Both the position numbers and the translations under genes were made by a program. From positions 7,566,501 to 7,630,500 of the forward strand of contig NC_057761.1 in the NCBI RefSeq assembly GCF_010389155.1: a DNA stretch of 64,000 nucleotides, given 5' to 3'. A model generated the notes under the pieces. It saw only the letters and a list, made by a program, of their open reading frames with translations, was not told the DNA's origin and did not search any database. Shown here in pieces: positions 22,731 through 33,959 of this stretch (the stretch's first letter is position 1; the number at the start of each line of letters is the position of its first letter). This stretch comes from Erigeron canadensis. Its lineage: Eukaryota > Streptophyta > Magnoliopsida > Asterales > Asteraceae.

Positions 22731-25700
22731 TCAAGGATTTAACATTCCCAATTCGCTGATGAGATGTTTAAAAGTCTTTTCATCAAGAGGTTTTGTAAAC
22801 ACATCAGCTAATTGTTTGTCAGTGGGAATGAAATGAATTTCAATATCTCCTTTCATAACATGATCTCGAATAAAATGATACCTGATGTCAATATGTTTTG
22901 TCTTGGAGTGCATCACGGGGTTGTGTGATATTGCAATTGCACTGGTGTTGTCACAAAAGATTGGGGTTCTGGTATATTTCATACCATAGTCGAGCAACTG
23001 GTTTTTGATCCAAAGAATCTGGGCACAACAACTGGCCGCAGAAATGTATTCTGCCTCAGCAGTTGATATTGAGACCGAAGTCTGCTTCTTGCTGGTCCAA
23101 CTCAGCAGTTTTCCCCCTAGGAAGTGACAACCTCCATTTGTAGACTTTCTATCAATCTTACAACCTGCATGATCTGAATCTGAATAACCCATCAGATCTA
23201 ACCCTGAGCCTTTGGGATACCAAAGACCAAGGCTAGGACACCCTTTCAGGTACCTAAAGATGCGCTTAACAACATGCAAATGTGATTATTTTGGGTTAGC
23301 CTGAAATCTGGCACATAAACATGTTGCAAACATTATATCTGACCGATTGGCAGTTAAATACATTAGTGAACCAACCATTCCACGATACTCTTTTTGATCC
23401 ACTGGTTTTCCATTTGGGTTAGAATCCAAATTTAAGGGTGCTGCAATGGGTGTGTTTTTAGATGGGATTGAATCATATTTGTATTTTCTTAACAAATCTC
23501 TAACATATTTTTCTTGGTTAATAAAAATACCTTCCATGGTTTGTTTAATTTGTAAGCCTAAGAAAAATGTTAATTCACCCATTAAACTCATTTCATATTC
23601 TTTTGACATGATTTTTGAAAATTTCTCACACATTGCATCATCAGTCGAGCCAAAAATAATGTCATCAACATAAATTTGTACCAGCAAGATATTACCTTTT
23701 TCTTTTAAGATGAACAAGGTACTATCAATTGCACCTCTTTCAAAACCATTTTTGGTAAGATGTTTGGTTAGTGTGTCATACCAGGCTCTTGGGCCTTGAC
23801 GAAGACCATACAATGCTTTGTTAAGTTTGTATACTCAGTGAGGATGCTTTTCATTCAAGAACCCTGGTGTTTGCTGAACATATACTTCTTCTTCCAAAGT
23901 TCCATTTAGGAACGAACTTTTGACATCCATCTGGAAGACTTTAAATTGCAAATGAGCAGCATAAGCCAAGAAAATTCTAATGGCTTCAAGTCTTGCAACT
24001 GGAGCAAAAGTTTCATCAAAATCAACACCTTCTGCTTGACAATAGCCCTTGGCAACTAATCTTGCTTTGTTCCTGACAACATTGCCATCTTCATCCATCT
24101 TGTTTCGGTAGACCCACCTCGTTCCAATGGGTTCTTTCTTTAACCCTGGAGGACAAGGAACAAGTTCCCAAACATTGTTCCTTTCGAACTGGTTAAGTTC
24201 TTCTTGCATAGCCTCAACCTAGCTTGGATCTGCCAAAGCCTCGTCAATCTTCTTCGGTTCAATCAGTGATAAGAAGGTGACGTTCAAGCATTGTTCACTC
24301 GTGGCTCTTCTAGTCTGAACCCCACTATCTGGATTTCCAATAATTTGCTCAATGGGATGAGCAACTATCCATTTAGTGTACTGACTAGGTTGATTTTGTA
24401 CAACATCAGTGCAAGACACCTGACGATCTTCAACAGTTGTGGCAACTGAAGAAGGATCAGCCCAAACTACTTCAACTTCTTCATCAGTGTCAACTGGCGT
24501 GTTGACATGATTATCTTCAAATAAAGGCATATTTTGAGGAATTGGAGAAGTCTGAACTGGTTCTGACGTTGTTGTGGCACAAACATCTGATCCAATCACC
24601 AGTTTTTGTGGTACATTGAAACTGATGGAGGGATAGAATGAAGTGTCACTGGAGCTTTTCTTTAGTATAACTGGTTCCAAGTCCTGGTGACTGGAAACAT
24701 CTCTTGGTGTATTGACTGATTGATGAACTTGATCAGATACACCAAAATCAACTGGGACAACTGGAGATGAATCAAGGCTTGGTCTTTTATTGATTGCTTC
24801 ATTAGATTCATCGAATGTGACATGAATTGTCTCATGTACCTTTTGGAGTCTATAATTATAAACTCTATAGGCTTTTCTAATATCTGAATACCCCACGAAA
24901 ACACCCTCATCAGCCTTTGCATCAAACTTTCCTAACTGACTAGAATCATATAAGATAAAAACTGGACAACCAAATACATGAAAATATCCAATATTTGGTT
25001 TGCGATTCCTGAGGACTTCATAGGCAGTCTTCCTATGTCTCTTGACATATACTGACCGATTTTGGGTATGGCAAGCAGTTGCCACAGCTTCAGCCCAAAA
25101 ACAGGTAAGAAGACCTGATTCAGATAACATACTTCTGGCATCTTCAATTAATGTGCGATTTTTCCTTTCAACCACACCATTTTGCTCTGGAGAACGAGCT
25201 GATGAAAAGTTTTGAGAAATGCCAGTGTCAGTGCAAAATGATTCCAATTCTTTATTGACGAATTCAGTTCCATTATCACTTCGCAACTAACAAACCTTCT
25301 TGGTATACTTGAGCTCAATTTTCTTGATGAGTGAGATAATTTCACCAGGTGCATCACTTTTTGATCTGATAAATACCACCTAACAATACCTGGTGTATTC
25401 ATTAACAACAACTAAAGTGTACCTTTTACCAGCTTTAGTTTGAACATTCACTGGACCAAAAAGATCCATATGAAGCATGTGAAGAGGTTCAGTGATACTG
25501 AAGTTTTGCCTGGTCTTGAAACTAGCTCTTTTCTTTTTGCCCATCTCACATCCTGGACATGGCTTTTCCTTTTTAAAGGAAATTAAAGGAATCCCTTCCA
25601 CCAGTTGTTTCCTAGATAACTTATTGATATTTTTGAAATTAAGGTGGGATAACCTTTTATGCCACAGCCAGTTGGTGTCCTCATCTGCCTTGGCATAGAA

Positions 25701-26072
25701 ACAATGCTCTTTTAGAGCTGGTTCCATGTCCATTATGTACATATTCCCTTTCCTTGGTGCAATCATCACCACTTTCCAATCTTTGTTAAATATGGTGCCT
25801 TGAGCAATATCGAACAACACCTTATATCCATCGTCACAAAGTTGACTGACACTTATCAGGTCATATTTCAAACCATTAACAAATGCAACTTTAGTGAACT
25901 GGACCTGTCCATTGTCAATGACACCATATCCTTCAGTTTTCCCACTTCCATCATTACCAAATGTCACTGCCGGTCCATCTTGGACAGTGAACTCTTCTAG
26001 CAGGGACTTACATCCGGTCATAGTCCGGCTAGTAGCGCTGTCCAGATACCAGATATTCTTCTTTCGATCGCC
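22731..26072 (-). pseudogene. copia pol: protease, integrase, RT, RNase H (broken)
   Basis: One frame runs from the protease to the stop at 22731, with five internal stops: TAG 25380-25382, TAG 25287-25289, TAG 24219-24221, TGA 23835-23837 and TAA 23286-23288. Visible motifs in order: protease WYLDSATSRTMTG (the family has DSG, here DSA); GAG-pre-integrase WHKRLSHLNF with CPGC; integrase D (HMDLFGP), D (RSDNGTEF) and E (NGVVERKN); [14 protein letters not shown] and YVDDIIFG; RNase H GYSDSDHAG, STAEAEYIS, CDNTSAI and KHIDIRYHF; terminal ADVFTKPL. Order protease-integrase-RT-RNase H defines Ty1/copia. It lies out of frame with gag, separated by a stop (26093-26095) and a TAG in the pol frame (26073-26075). 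Defective as it stands. Confidence 0.9.
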
Positions 26073-26092
26073 CTACACACCCAAGTAGATAA

Positions 26093-28460
26093 TTAGTTAT
26101 TTTTGTGAACCCATCTTTTCTTGATGGGTCCACCAGACTTCTCTTGAGAAGTCTCAGCAGATTTACTTGGGTTAGAACTGGAGGCTGGAACTGGAGGATT
26201 ATTTCCAGCTTCAGGAGTAAAAACAATTGGTTTCATGGGAACAACAACATCCTCCTTTTTTATTCCAGATTTTGCTCCTTTTTGAGTAGATTGATATTGT
26301 TTTTGCTTTTGCTTCAATGGAGGAGTTTTAACAACTTGTTTTTCAACTGAAGAAGATGAAGCTCCTTCCAGATTTTTTATTCTGGCAGTACAACTCTGTA
26401 CTTGCCTAGAAAAATTTTGGATTTGACTCTCCAGTTTTAACAAAAAGTTGTTTTCTTCAGGCTGCTGGACCTTGGACTTGGGTTCAGTAAAATTTTGAGT
26501 CTTTGGAGTTTTGGGCTCTTTGGACTTTTGGGGTAAAGGATTATTACCAGTTTCCCTTTTAACTGGAGCTTTGGCCTTCTTGGCTCCAGTTTTGACCTCG
26601 ACAGGGGTGGTCTCAATGGATTCAGATTTGGCAGGGTTAAAGGAGTCATAAGGAGTCTCAACTCTAACTGATTCTGGCATCTGGTGAATTGTGGGTAAAA
26701 CAGCTGCCATCTGAAGATCACCAGATTTCCAGGCAGTTTTTTGAGCATCAATGGTTTTTGAAAAAGCGTCATAATTTTCACCAGATGCTTGTACCCAAGA
26801 ATTGATAACCATGTGTTCTTTTACAAGATCAAATTTAGTTTTTGGTTATCTCTTTCCAATGCCTCATTTTTCAAATCTGACTCCTTGAGAGCCAACTGGA
26901 CACTTTGCAAATCATTCATTTGACCTTTCATGTTGTTAAACTCAATTAAAACAGTTTCCAAGTATCTTTCACAGTCAGTTCTCATAGTTTCAACAAATAA
27001 TAGGTCGTCATTTAATGACTCAGCAATATCCAATTTTAATTTTGTATCCAATTCAACATCATAATCTCTTACCTTCTTTAAAATGATGTCTACCCATCTT
27101 CCAGAAACAACATCATCTTTTACCACTGGTTGTTGATTTTCTAATGCCATGAAACACACATCTCTAATCTCTTCTTCATCATCAGATGAATCATCAGAGA
27201 GTTCCCATTTCCCTTCAGTTGGAGCCATCATGCACTTGTTCTTTTCTTTCTCTTTTTCTTGTTCAAGAGACATGAGAGCGATTTGGGCCTTAAGTTTCTT
27301 GTATTTAGCCTTATAATCATCAGTTTTAACAAAATTTGGGACAACAGGACCAGTTTGGTTGTTCATCTGACTAGATCTGCATTCCTTCATGAAATGACCT
27401 TTCTTACCACATTTGTAGCAGATAAGATTGGCCTTATCCAGAGAATTTGAACTGGAAGCATTATTGGACCCATTAAATCGATTAGATTTATTCTTGAACC
27501 TATTAAAGGTTTTAGCAATCATGGCTACCAGATCATCATCGTCAGTTTCCTGACAACCATTACTTAGATTTGTGGTTAGGCCAGAGTTCAGTAAGTTGTT
27601 TAACATCTCCTTCATAGAATGTAACTGGACATTCTCAGCAGACATTAAAGCAGCACAAGGTTGCCCAGTAAGGTTGGCAACCTTGGAACTCTGAGCATGG
27701 TTTAAAGCATCTTGCTCAGCCAATATTCTTGCAGCATCATTATCTTCAGTGAATCTGAAGGCTCCATAAAGGGAAACAAGAGTATGGCTGTGCAAGGTCT
27801 TACCTTGTCTTAAGACAAGAACCATGTGTGGCCATTTGGATCATAAGACATCACAGAATTTCTCAAGAAGAATATCCTTATCCTTCTCCACTCTCAAGCC
27901 TCTAAGTTGATTAATTAGGCCAGTAAATCTGGTGTAAGTACCAGTTAAACTTTCATTGGGAAGAGTAAAGAAGGATTCATACTTCTTGTTAAGAGCAACC
28001 TTTCTGGTGACAATGGTAACATTTCCTCCTTCAAACTGGAGAACTAATTCATCCCACATAGATTTAGCACTGGGAAACAGCACAAGTGTTGGAATTAGTT
28101 CCTCAGGAACAGCAGCAAGGATCATGTTTTTCAGTCTGGTATCAAGATCAACCAGTCTGCGATCCTCATCTGACCAATGTTCCTCAGACTTTTCCCCGGT
28201 ACCTCTTCTCCCAGTAGGGTCAAGAAGAGGGCTAACACCACTGGACATGGGTATATATGGTCCATCCTTAAGGATTTTCAACATATACCTCTCTATCCCA
28301 CCAAAATGCAAGAGCATTCTAGCTTTCCATGTACCAAAGGTCTCACCATTCCCATCGAATTTGGGAACTGGAGTGTTGGAGTAATGTACATGGATGTGGG
28401 TTGCTCCAGGAGGAGGAGGAGGATTAGTATACCAGAACCATTTTCACCTTCAGCAGCCAT
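26093..28460 (-). pseudogene. copia gag polyprotein (broken)
   Basis: The probable start ATG is at 28460, but the frame shifts within the next 60 bp, near a CCTCCTCCTCCT tract. The main frame then encodes a UBN2/DUF4219-type capsid domain (FGTWKARML near 28340; WDELVLQFEGG near 28045) to a TGA at 27841-27843. It continues in the same frame to 26821, including a CCHC zinc knuckle CYKCGKKGHFMKEC (27379-27420). A single-base slip near 26825, in a T run, puts the Lys/Pro/Gln-rich C-terminal part (26812-26093) in another frame. Three lesions disable the copy. Gag normally packages the RNA and forms virus-like particles. Confidence 0.85.
27379..27420 (-). other. CCHC zinc knuckle of gag
   Basis: Encodes C-x2-C-x4-H-x4-C (CYKCGKKGHFMKEC), the nucleocapsid RNA-binding motif of retrotransposon gag proteins. 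The motif itself is intact. Confidence 0.95.
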
Positions 28461-28503
28461 CGAAGTAGACCTAGGTTATATATTGAAACAATTCAACCTG
28501 CCT

Positions 28504-28515
28504 GCTCTGATACCA
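28504..28515 (-). promoter_or_regulatory. Primer-binding site for initiator-Met tRNA
   Basis: The minus strand reads TGGTATCAGAGC two bases inside the 5' LTR. This is the standard plant copia/Sirevirus PBS, complementary to the 3' end of tRNA-iMet. Confidence 0.95.
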
Positions 28516-28517
28516 CT

Positions 28518-29490
28518 TGTAAGTCCCAACTATTTCTAGATGGGTGCTGAAGACACCTCTATGTCAATGGTGAGTGTACTTTACAACACAATCACTTAAT
28601 CTGGACGTGACCAGTTTAGAGTAATTGTGTACTAGGTAATCTAGAGGTTTACTTATTAAGGTGACAATGTAAATAAGTAAATACAATACAATAGATATAA
28701 GTGACAAGTATTTATATCGATGAGACAATATGTATTTTTCAAGTGTATTTTATTTATTGATTGTTAAATAAAATACAAGGTTGTTGCGGAACCAAGATAA
28801 TACAAAGATGTAAATATCCTAACAACCTATGAAATACAATTGATCTATACTTGGAAATTCTCCTAACAATCGAAACACTTAAAGTTGTGAAATGTTCCTT
28901 TTTGCGATTGAGAAAATATTGCACAAGTTCACCAATATTGCAGAATGTATGTGTCTGCAAAGTTGTTGAAATGCTTGGGCAAGGACCTCTATTTATAGTC
29001 GAAGTATGAGCATTTGGATCTCAACTTCGAAGTACAAATATGGTTGACAACACACAAAAGTATTAGTATATAATCTTTTGTGTGTGCTAAATAAAGTAAG
29101 ACAAAAGGTTACTTTATTCAACCACTCTACATCTTTGCACTTTTATCCATAGACAAGATTATTGTCCGATTAAAAGGATGTAGTGTAAAAGGTCCTCCTC
29201 GTAATCAGTGTAAGGCTTTGTAAAGGCATTTACACTGAAGGATCTCCAGTTGATTGATCTGTTGAAATGTCAACTGGGCTTCGCTGCCATTGCCATTTCC
29301 TTTCTTCCATTTGTTGTCTTCGACTTCAACTGGAAGGTCTTCAGATTTAAGTCTTCAGATCTCAACTGGAGGAAGTCATCAGTTGCTTAAACTGTACAAT
29401 GCAACTGGACTTCTAATATTTCAGACAATTCATCATGCTCTCCAGATGCAGCTGGAGAGCTCCAGTTTGTAGCCAAAACTGGACCTAACA
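28518..29490 (-). repeat. 5' LTR of the Sirevirus-like element (973 bp)
   Basis: Partner of 16778-17749. It ends at AACAA (29491-29495), the TSD. The U3 part (about 29240-29490) holds at least seven AACTGG/CCAGTT words upstream of a TATA box at 28986-28997. Confidence 0.95.
28986..28997 (-). promoter_or_regulatory. TATA box of the 5' LTR
   Basis: The minus strand reads TATAAATAGAGG, a near-consensus plant TATA box, about 490 bp into the LTR from its U3 end. The same box is kept in the other LTR at 17245-17256. Confidence 0.7.
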
Positions 29491-29587
29491 AACAAATATG
29501 CAATTATTCTTTTACTAAGTATTATTGAATATTAACTAGCAAAAATTGTATTAAAATTCCCGGGTTGAACCCGGGTTATTTAGCTAG

Positions 29588-29912
29588 TATATAAGTAAAA
29601 TAAAATCACAATCGAGCGCATTTTACTTTTGAAATTATCGATGTTAATAAAATAATAAATAAATAGCATAATAATATCACAATCTGTAAAAAAAGGAATG
29701 AGATCGATTAATTTATACATATTATTATTTAAGATATATTTCAATAATTAATAATGATATATTTTGACAAATAATGTAAAGTATAAATATTAATACTGTC
29801 ATTTAATAAAAATAAAATAATTAAATTTGATCTAATGGTTATAAATCAAAAGTGAAATTTATCTAATGGTTGTTATGAGTATTTGCTTAATAATAAATTT
29901 AGCACCTTGTTA
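29588..29912. other. AT-rich non-coding DNA between two Helitrons
   Basis: No ORF or element boundary is recognised. The words 'atctaatggtt' and 'tagcaccttgtt' recur around Helitron insertions in the window. Confidence 0.4.
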
Positions 29913-31091
29913 TCTATATAATTATTAAAACAGTAGGAATCCGAACGAATCTAGAGCTTCTACAACTCAAACCTATCTTATAACAATGCCACGTAAGATT
30001 ATAGTCTATGTGGCATCCTCATAAATTTAACTATAAAATATAGAACAAAAATGTAGAATAAAAAAAATGATTATATAAAACAAATATAAAATATAGAGAA
30101 ATATAAAAGGTGAATCAAATCTTCGAGAAAAAAAAATGCGTGAAAAAATATTGGACATTGTTAGGATAAATTTTTACAATATTTTAACTATAAAATATAG
30201 AACAAAAATGTATAATAAAAAAAATAATGATTATATAAAACAAAATTAAAATATAAAATATAGAGAAATATAAAAGGTGAATCAAATCTTCGGGGGGAAA
30301 AAATGTGTGAAAAAATATTGGACATTGTTGGGCATTATATTAATATTTTTGGCAATTATTTTCTTTTATCTCTAACAATAGTAATAATCATATAATATTA
30401 ACATTAATGTAAAAATCACCTCCATTCCTATACGCCTATAATAACAGAATAATCTCAATATACTAAACGATAAACATACTTTATAGATAAATTAAAAACC
30501 TCAATCTATTTACTCTCATATTTAACTTGCCTAGAATATAAAGATATTTGTTTTGAACAAGCTTTTCCATTTAAAATCCTTATAAATTACTACTCAATCG
30601 ATCAACTAAGTGGTCAAAATCAAATCAAATATTATGACCTAATTATGGATTTAACTTTACTAACTTTATAGAAACCTGCAATTCCAAAAAAGCCTATTTC
30701 ATTCAGTAAGCTTATTTCAATCAGTATTGGTATGCAAATTTATCCTTCAATTATCTAAATTATAGAGATAATGTTATTTTATCTGTTTTTATCCTTATTA
30801 CAATTTTTATTATTGTAATACATTATTAATAATTTATTTATTTTTAATGTAGATACAGTCGTATTCTTCGATATGACATACTAGATGAAGTTCAAAATAA
30901 CAAATAGACGAAAGTTTTATTACTGCATCTATAAAAAACAATGTATGGATCATTTTATAAACACCATCTTTAGTAAGTTCAACCTATTCACTTATTATAG
31001 TATATAATACTTCATTCAATATTCTTTTTAAACAAAGTAAAAAGAAAATCTATTTTTAAACTACCGCACATCGTGCGGGTAAAAAACCTAG
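29913..31091 (+). mobile_element. Non-autonomous Helitron (1179 bp)
   Basis: It starts TCTATATAATTATTAAAACA after a host A (29912). It ends with the hairpin CCGCACATCGTGCGG, a 9-base spacer and CTAG (31088-31091) before a T. No Rep/helicase is encoded. A duplicated internal block lies at about 30020-30340. Confidence 0.85.
30020..30340 (+). repeat. About 155-bp direct duplication inside the Helitron
   Basis: Two copies run from TTTAACTATAAAATATAGAA through GGTGAATCAAATCTTCG to AAAAAATATTGGACATTGTT. They start near 30025 and 30183. The second has a small internal insertion. Confidence 0.8.
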
Positions 31092-32288
31092 TATATATAT
31101 ATATATAATATAGATGAGTAGGTTTAATTATTTCTATTCATTTTTATGCTAATCATTTTTTTACCTAATAATTTCAATAAATGTTTAGAAAATAGTCTAA
31201 ATATATACTTGACAAAACGCAAATAAGAATCTGGCCAGCTCACTTTTGCGATTCACAAGGTTTTCGATTTAAGTTTACAAAATGATGGTTTTTGATTTAC
31301 AATACAGTGATATTTTTGTTGCCGATTCACAATACAATGAGTTTACTTGTTGAAATTATAAAAATATCTCAACAAAATTTATATGGCTATTTATATATGA
31401 TTCAAGAAGGATCGTCCGCAAAAAACAATGAAATACTAGTTGAACTTACAAATAAAAAAAATATATATAAAAATTTCTAAAAATAGATTTGGAAATGAAG
31501 TTCAGGTCAAAACTGAGAAACGGTTCAAAACCGGATCGGACACCTAAGCACCATGGGCCAAACAAGATTGACATGTGAGGCCCTTAAGCGAACGAACAAG
31601 AAGTGGGGCGGGGGGAGAATTTTTGGAAATTCTTTTCCATCTCATAATAATGGAATTGAAAAACCTCAAGGGTTTTCTACCCATATAAATAGAGGGGTTT
31701 CAATGTTTTCCAATAACAATTCTCATCCCCCTCTTGAAAGCTTGGGTCGAAATTCACCTCCTTTTGTGGAGAAATTCGACTAGCTCTTTCTAGTTATATT
31801 TTCAATATATCGAACACTTGTGTTCGATTCAACTTAAGGCTAAGCACCTAGCTAGTGATTGATGATTTATTCGTGTGTGTGAACCTCTTGAGGCGTCCTA
31901 CATTTGATTCTTATTCGTGGCAAGAAACCGTCGAGTTCTTCTACTAAGGAGATTAGTACTCTTTCTATTTTGTTTATCTATTTAGTTTACTATATTTGCA
32001 TGCATGTTGATTATATTCCGCACTTATAATTAATAGGATTAGTCCTTAATAAATAATTCGATTAATTATTACTTTAAGCGACTTAATTATATTAATTCGT
32101 ATACGTTATACTATTAAAGATTAATTAAAATGTTCATAGTTTTTAATTAACTACTTTGATTAATTAAAAATTGTTTTCTACGTAATTAAATGTTTTAACT
32201 ATTAATATTTACCCTTAAGTTTTAATAAACGTTTTTAATAACCTTGCAAAAGATGAACATTCACTTTTGTCACAAAGCAGTTGTGAGA
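31092..32288 (+). other. Promoter/LTR-like fragment and AT-rich DNA
   Basis: At about 31684-31697 a CATATAAATAGAGG TATA box precedes leader-like sequence and a GTTCGATTCAAC word, an arrangement typical of an LTR. The 76-aa ORF over it (31553-31783) has no family features. The remainder to 32288 is AT-rich. No paired LTR was found. Confidence 0.35.
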
Positions 32289-32297
32289 TTAATAAAA

Positions 32298-33481
32298 GGG
32301 ATTATGACCTGAGAATATAACTAACTATGTCAAAATGTTTATATTATGTAACTAATTACAAAAACGTTTATGTAATGTAACAAACTATCTGTTTTCGTCT
32401 ACAGTATGTAAATTATTGGTTACCATTGGAAAGTAACCGGTTGTGCTTAGGTGGGAATATAACTAACTATGCCAATATGTTTATGTTATGTAACTAATTA
32501 CAAAAACGTTTATATAATGTAACAACCTAGCTGTTTTCGTCTATAGTATGTATAGCAGCGGATTCCGACGTTGTTGACTCACTATTCAACCAGATCCAAT
32601 TCTAACAAAAATATAGATCCAATTAAAAACATCAACAAGTTACAAAATCAAAACACACATTTGTCTTATCTTTCTATTCTTCACTTACTAATGAAGATAC
32701 AGCAGATTATTTCATAAACTCGTCTCTCTCTCTCTCTCTCTCTCCTTCTCACACACACACAAACAAACACACACAAGTCTTTCAAATTTGACAGCATAGA
32801 TTTGTATTCCTCGAAATCCTTGGTTACCTATTAACCAAATTCATATAACCCATCAACATCTATACATATTGTCTTTTCTAACTTTTTCTTACCTAATACT
32901 TCTCGGGCCAATTATTTTCACTTCCTTATCATTATTTCATCATTACTTTATAAAATAATGATTTTTCTTAAACTTTTTATGTCACATAACGTAACACAAA
33001 AACTATCTCCATATAGATTTGGGGTGTTACACCTGATTTTTGTGCATATAGATTTTTGTAGTTAGATTATATAGAGTAAAATAGATATAGACAAAAAGGG
33101 ATAGATATAGATATAGATGCTACTTCTGGCCGGAATCCCTTGGTGTCGCCGGAATCTGTTGGTATCGTCGAAATCTGCTATCTCCATAAGCACAACCGGT
33201 TACTTTCCAATGGTAACCGGTAATTTACATACTATAGACAAAAACAGGTAGTTTGTTACATTACATAAACGTTTTTGTAATTAGTTACATAACATAAACA
33301 TTCTAGCATAGTTAGTTACATTCCCAGGTCATAATGGTGACCGGCTACGTATTCAACCTTTAATCCTATACATACTATAGACGAAAACAAGTAGTTTGTT
33401 ACATTACATAAACGTTGTTGTAGTTAGTTACATAACATAAACATTTTGACATAGTTAGTTACTTTCTCAGGTCATAATCCC
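32298..33481. mobile_element. Mutator-like foldback element (1184 bp)
   Basis: It begins GGGATTATGACC and ends GGTCATAATCCC. A perfect 9-bp TSD, TTAATAAAA, flanks it (32289-32297 and 33482-33490). Each arm of about 260-300 bp contains two tandem copies of a motif with TAACTAACTATG, AAAAACGTTTATGTAATGTAAC and TTTTCGTCTA. The arms are inverted around a 620-bp centre that has a (TC)n run at 32727-32745. No transposase is encoded. Assignment to the Mutator superfamily rests on TSD length and long TIRs. Confidence 0.85.
32727..32745. repeat. (TC)n followed by (CA)n microsatellite
   Basis: A run of about ten TC units is followed shortly by CACACACACA. It lies in the centre of the foldback element. 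Confidence 0.9.
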
Positions 33482-33655
33482 TTAATAAAACCAAAAAATA
33501 TTATTCTAACCACCGAAATGAAACCAAAAAGTACAGTGATGTGAATGTAGAAAGTAATAATGAATGTGGCAGATGTTGGTCCGTCGTCAATGATAAACAG
33601 ATTTTGATATCTTATATTTGAGATATTTGTGTCATAATATGTGTATTTTCTTATA

Positions 33656-33959
33656 GGGATAATGGCATACGAATGTAACCACCTATGACCAAATGCTTAT
33701 GTAATGTAGTGACCTATTCAGGTGCTTATGTAATGTATGCACCTATGTTTTCTTGGCCATACTATGTAAGGTTCTTTTTATTTGGGTCAATCAACGTAAG
33801 AACCTATGTATTTTTTTGGCTATACTATGTAAAGTCCGTACATATTTTACATAGTATAGCCAAGAAAACATAAGTGCATACATTACATAGCCACATGAAT
33901 AGGTCACTACATTACATAACCATTTGGTCATAGGTGGTTACATTTGTATGCCATAAACC
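33656..33959. mobile_element. Mutator-like palindromic MITE (304 bp)
   Basis: Arms of about 110 bp are inverted. The left reads GGCATACGAATGTAACCACC; the right is its inverse ending TTGTATGCCATAAACC. A 10-bp direct repeat, TTTTCTTATA, flanks it (33646-33655 and 33960-33969). It sits 175 bp from the larger foldback element and shares its style but not its sequence. Confidence 0.8.

Larger units (their letters stand above)
16778..29490 (-). mobile_element. Complete Sirevirus-like Ty1/copia retrotransposon with env-like region
   Basis: The element is 12,713 bp on the minus strand. LTRs lie at 16778-17749 (3') and 28518-29490 (5'), with TG...CA ends and a perfect 5-bp TSD AACAA (16773-16777 and 29491-29495). 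Order 5'-3': LTR, PBS for initiator-Met tRNA, gag with CCHC knuckle, protease, integrase, RT, RNase H, a leader-like spacer, a third large ORF region, PPT, LTR. Copia domain order plus a long extra ORF between RNase H and the 3' LTR is the Sirevirus architecture. LTRs differ by about 15 substitutions and one 1-bp indel as counted by eye (about 98.4% identical), so insertion is recent. All ORFs carry stops or frameshifts, so this copy is defective. Confidence 0.92.
16113..29587 (+). mobile_element. Non-autonomous Helitron split by a nested retroelement
   Basis: The 5' end (TCTCTTATATAAATAAAAG) follows a host A at 16112. The 3' end carries the CCCGGGTTGAACCCGGG hairpin at 29559-29575, a spacer and CTAG (29584-29587) before a host T. 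Removing the Sirevirus (16778-29490) and one TSD copy leaves about 757 bp, close to the 730 bp of the same-family copy at 3599-4328. The Helitron is therefore older than the retroelement inside it. Confidence 0.8.

Noticed and set aside
18435..28539. Plus-strand ORFs of 60-142 aa across the Sirevirus region
   Set aside because: They are antisense shadows of gag, pol and the env-like ORF, whose minus-strand translations carry recognisable domains.
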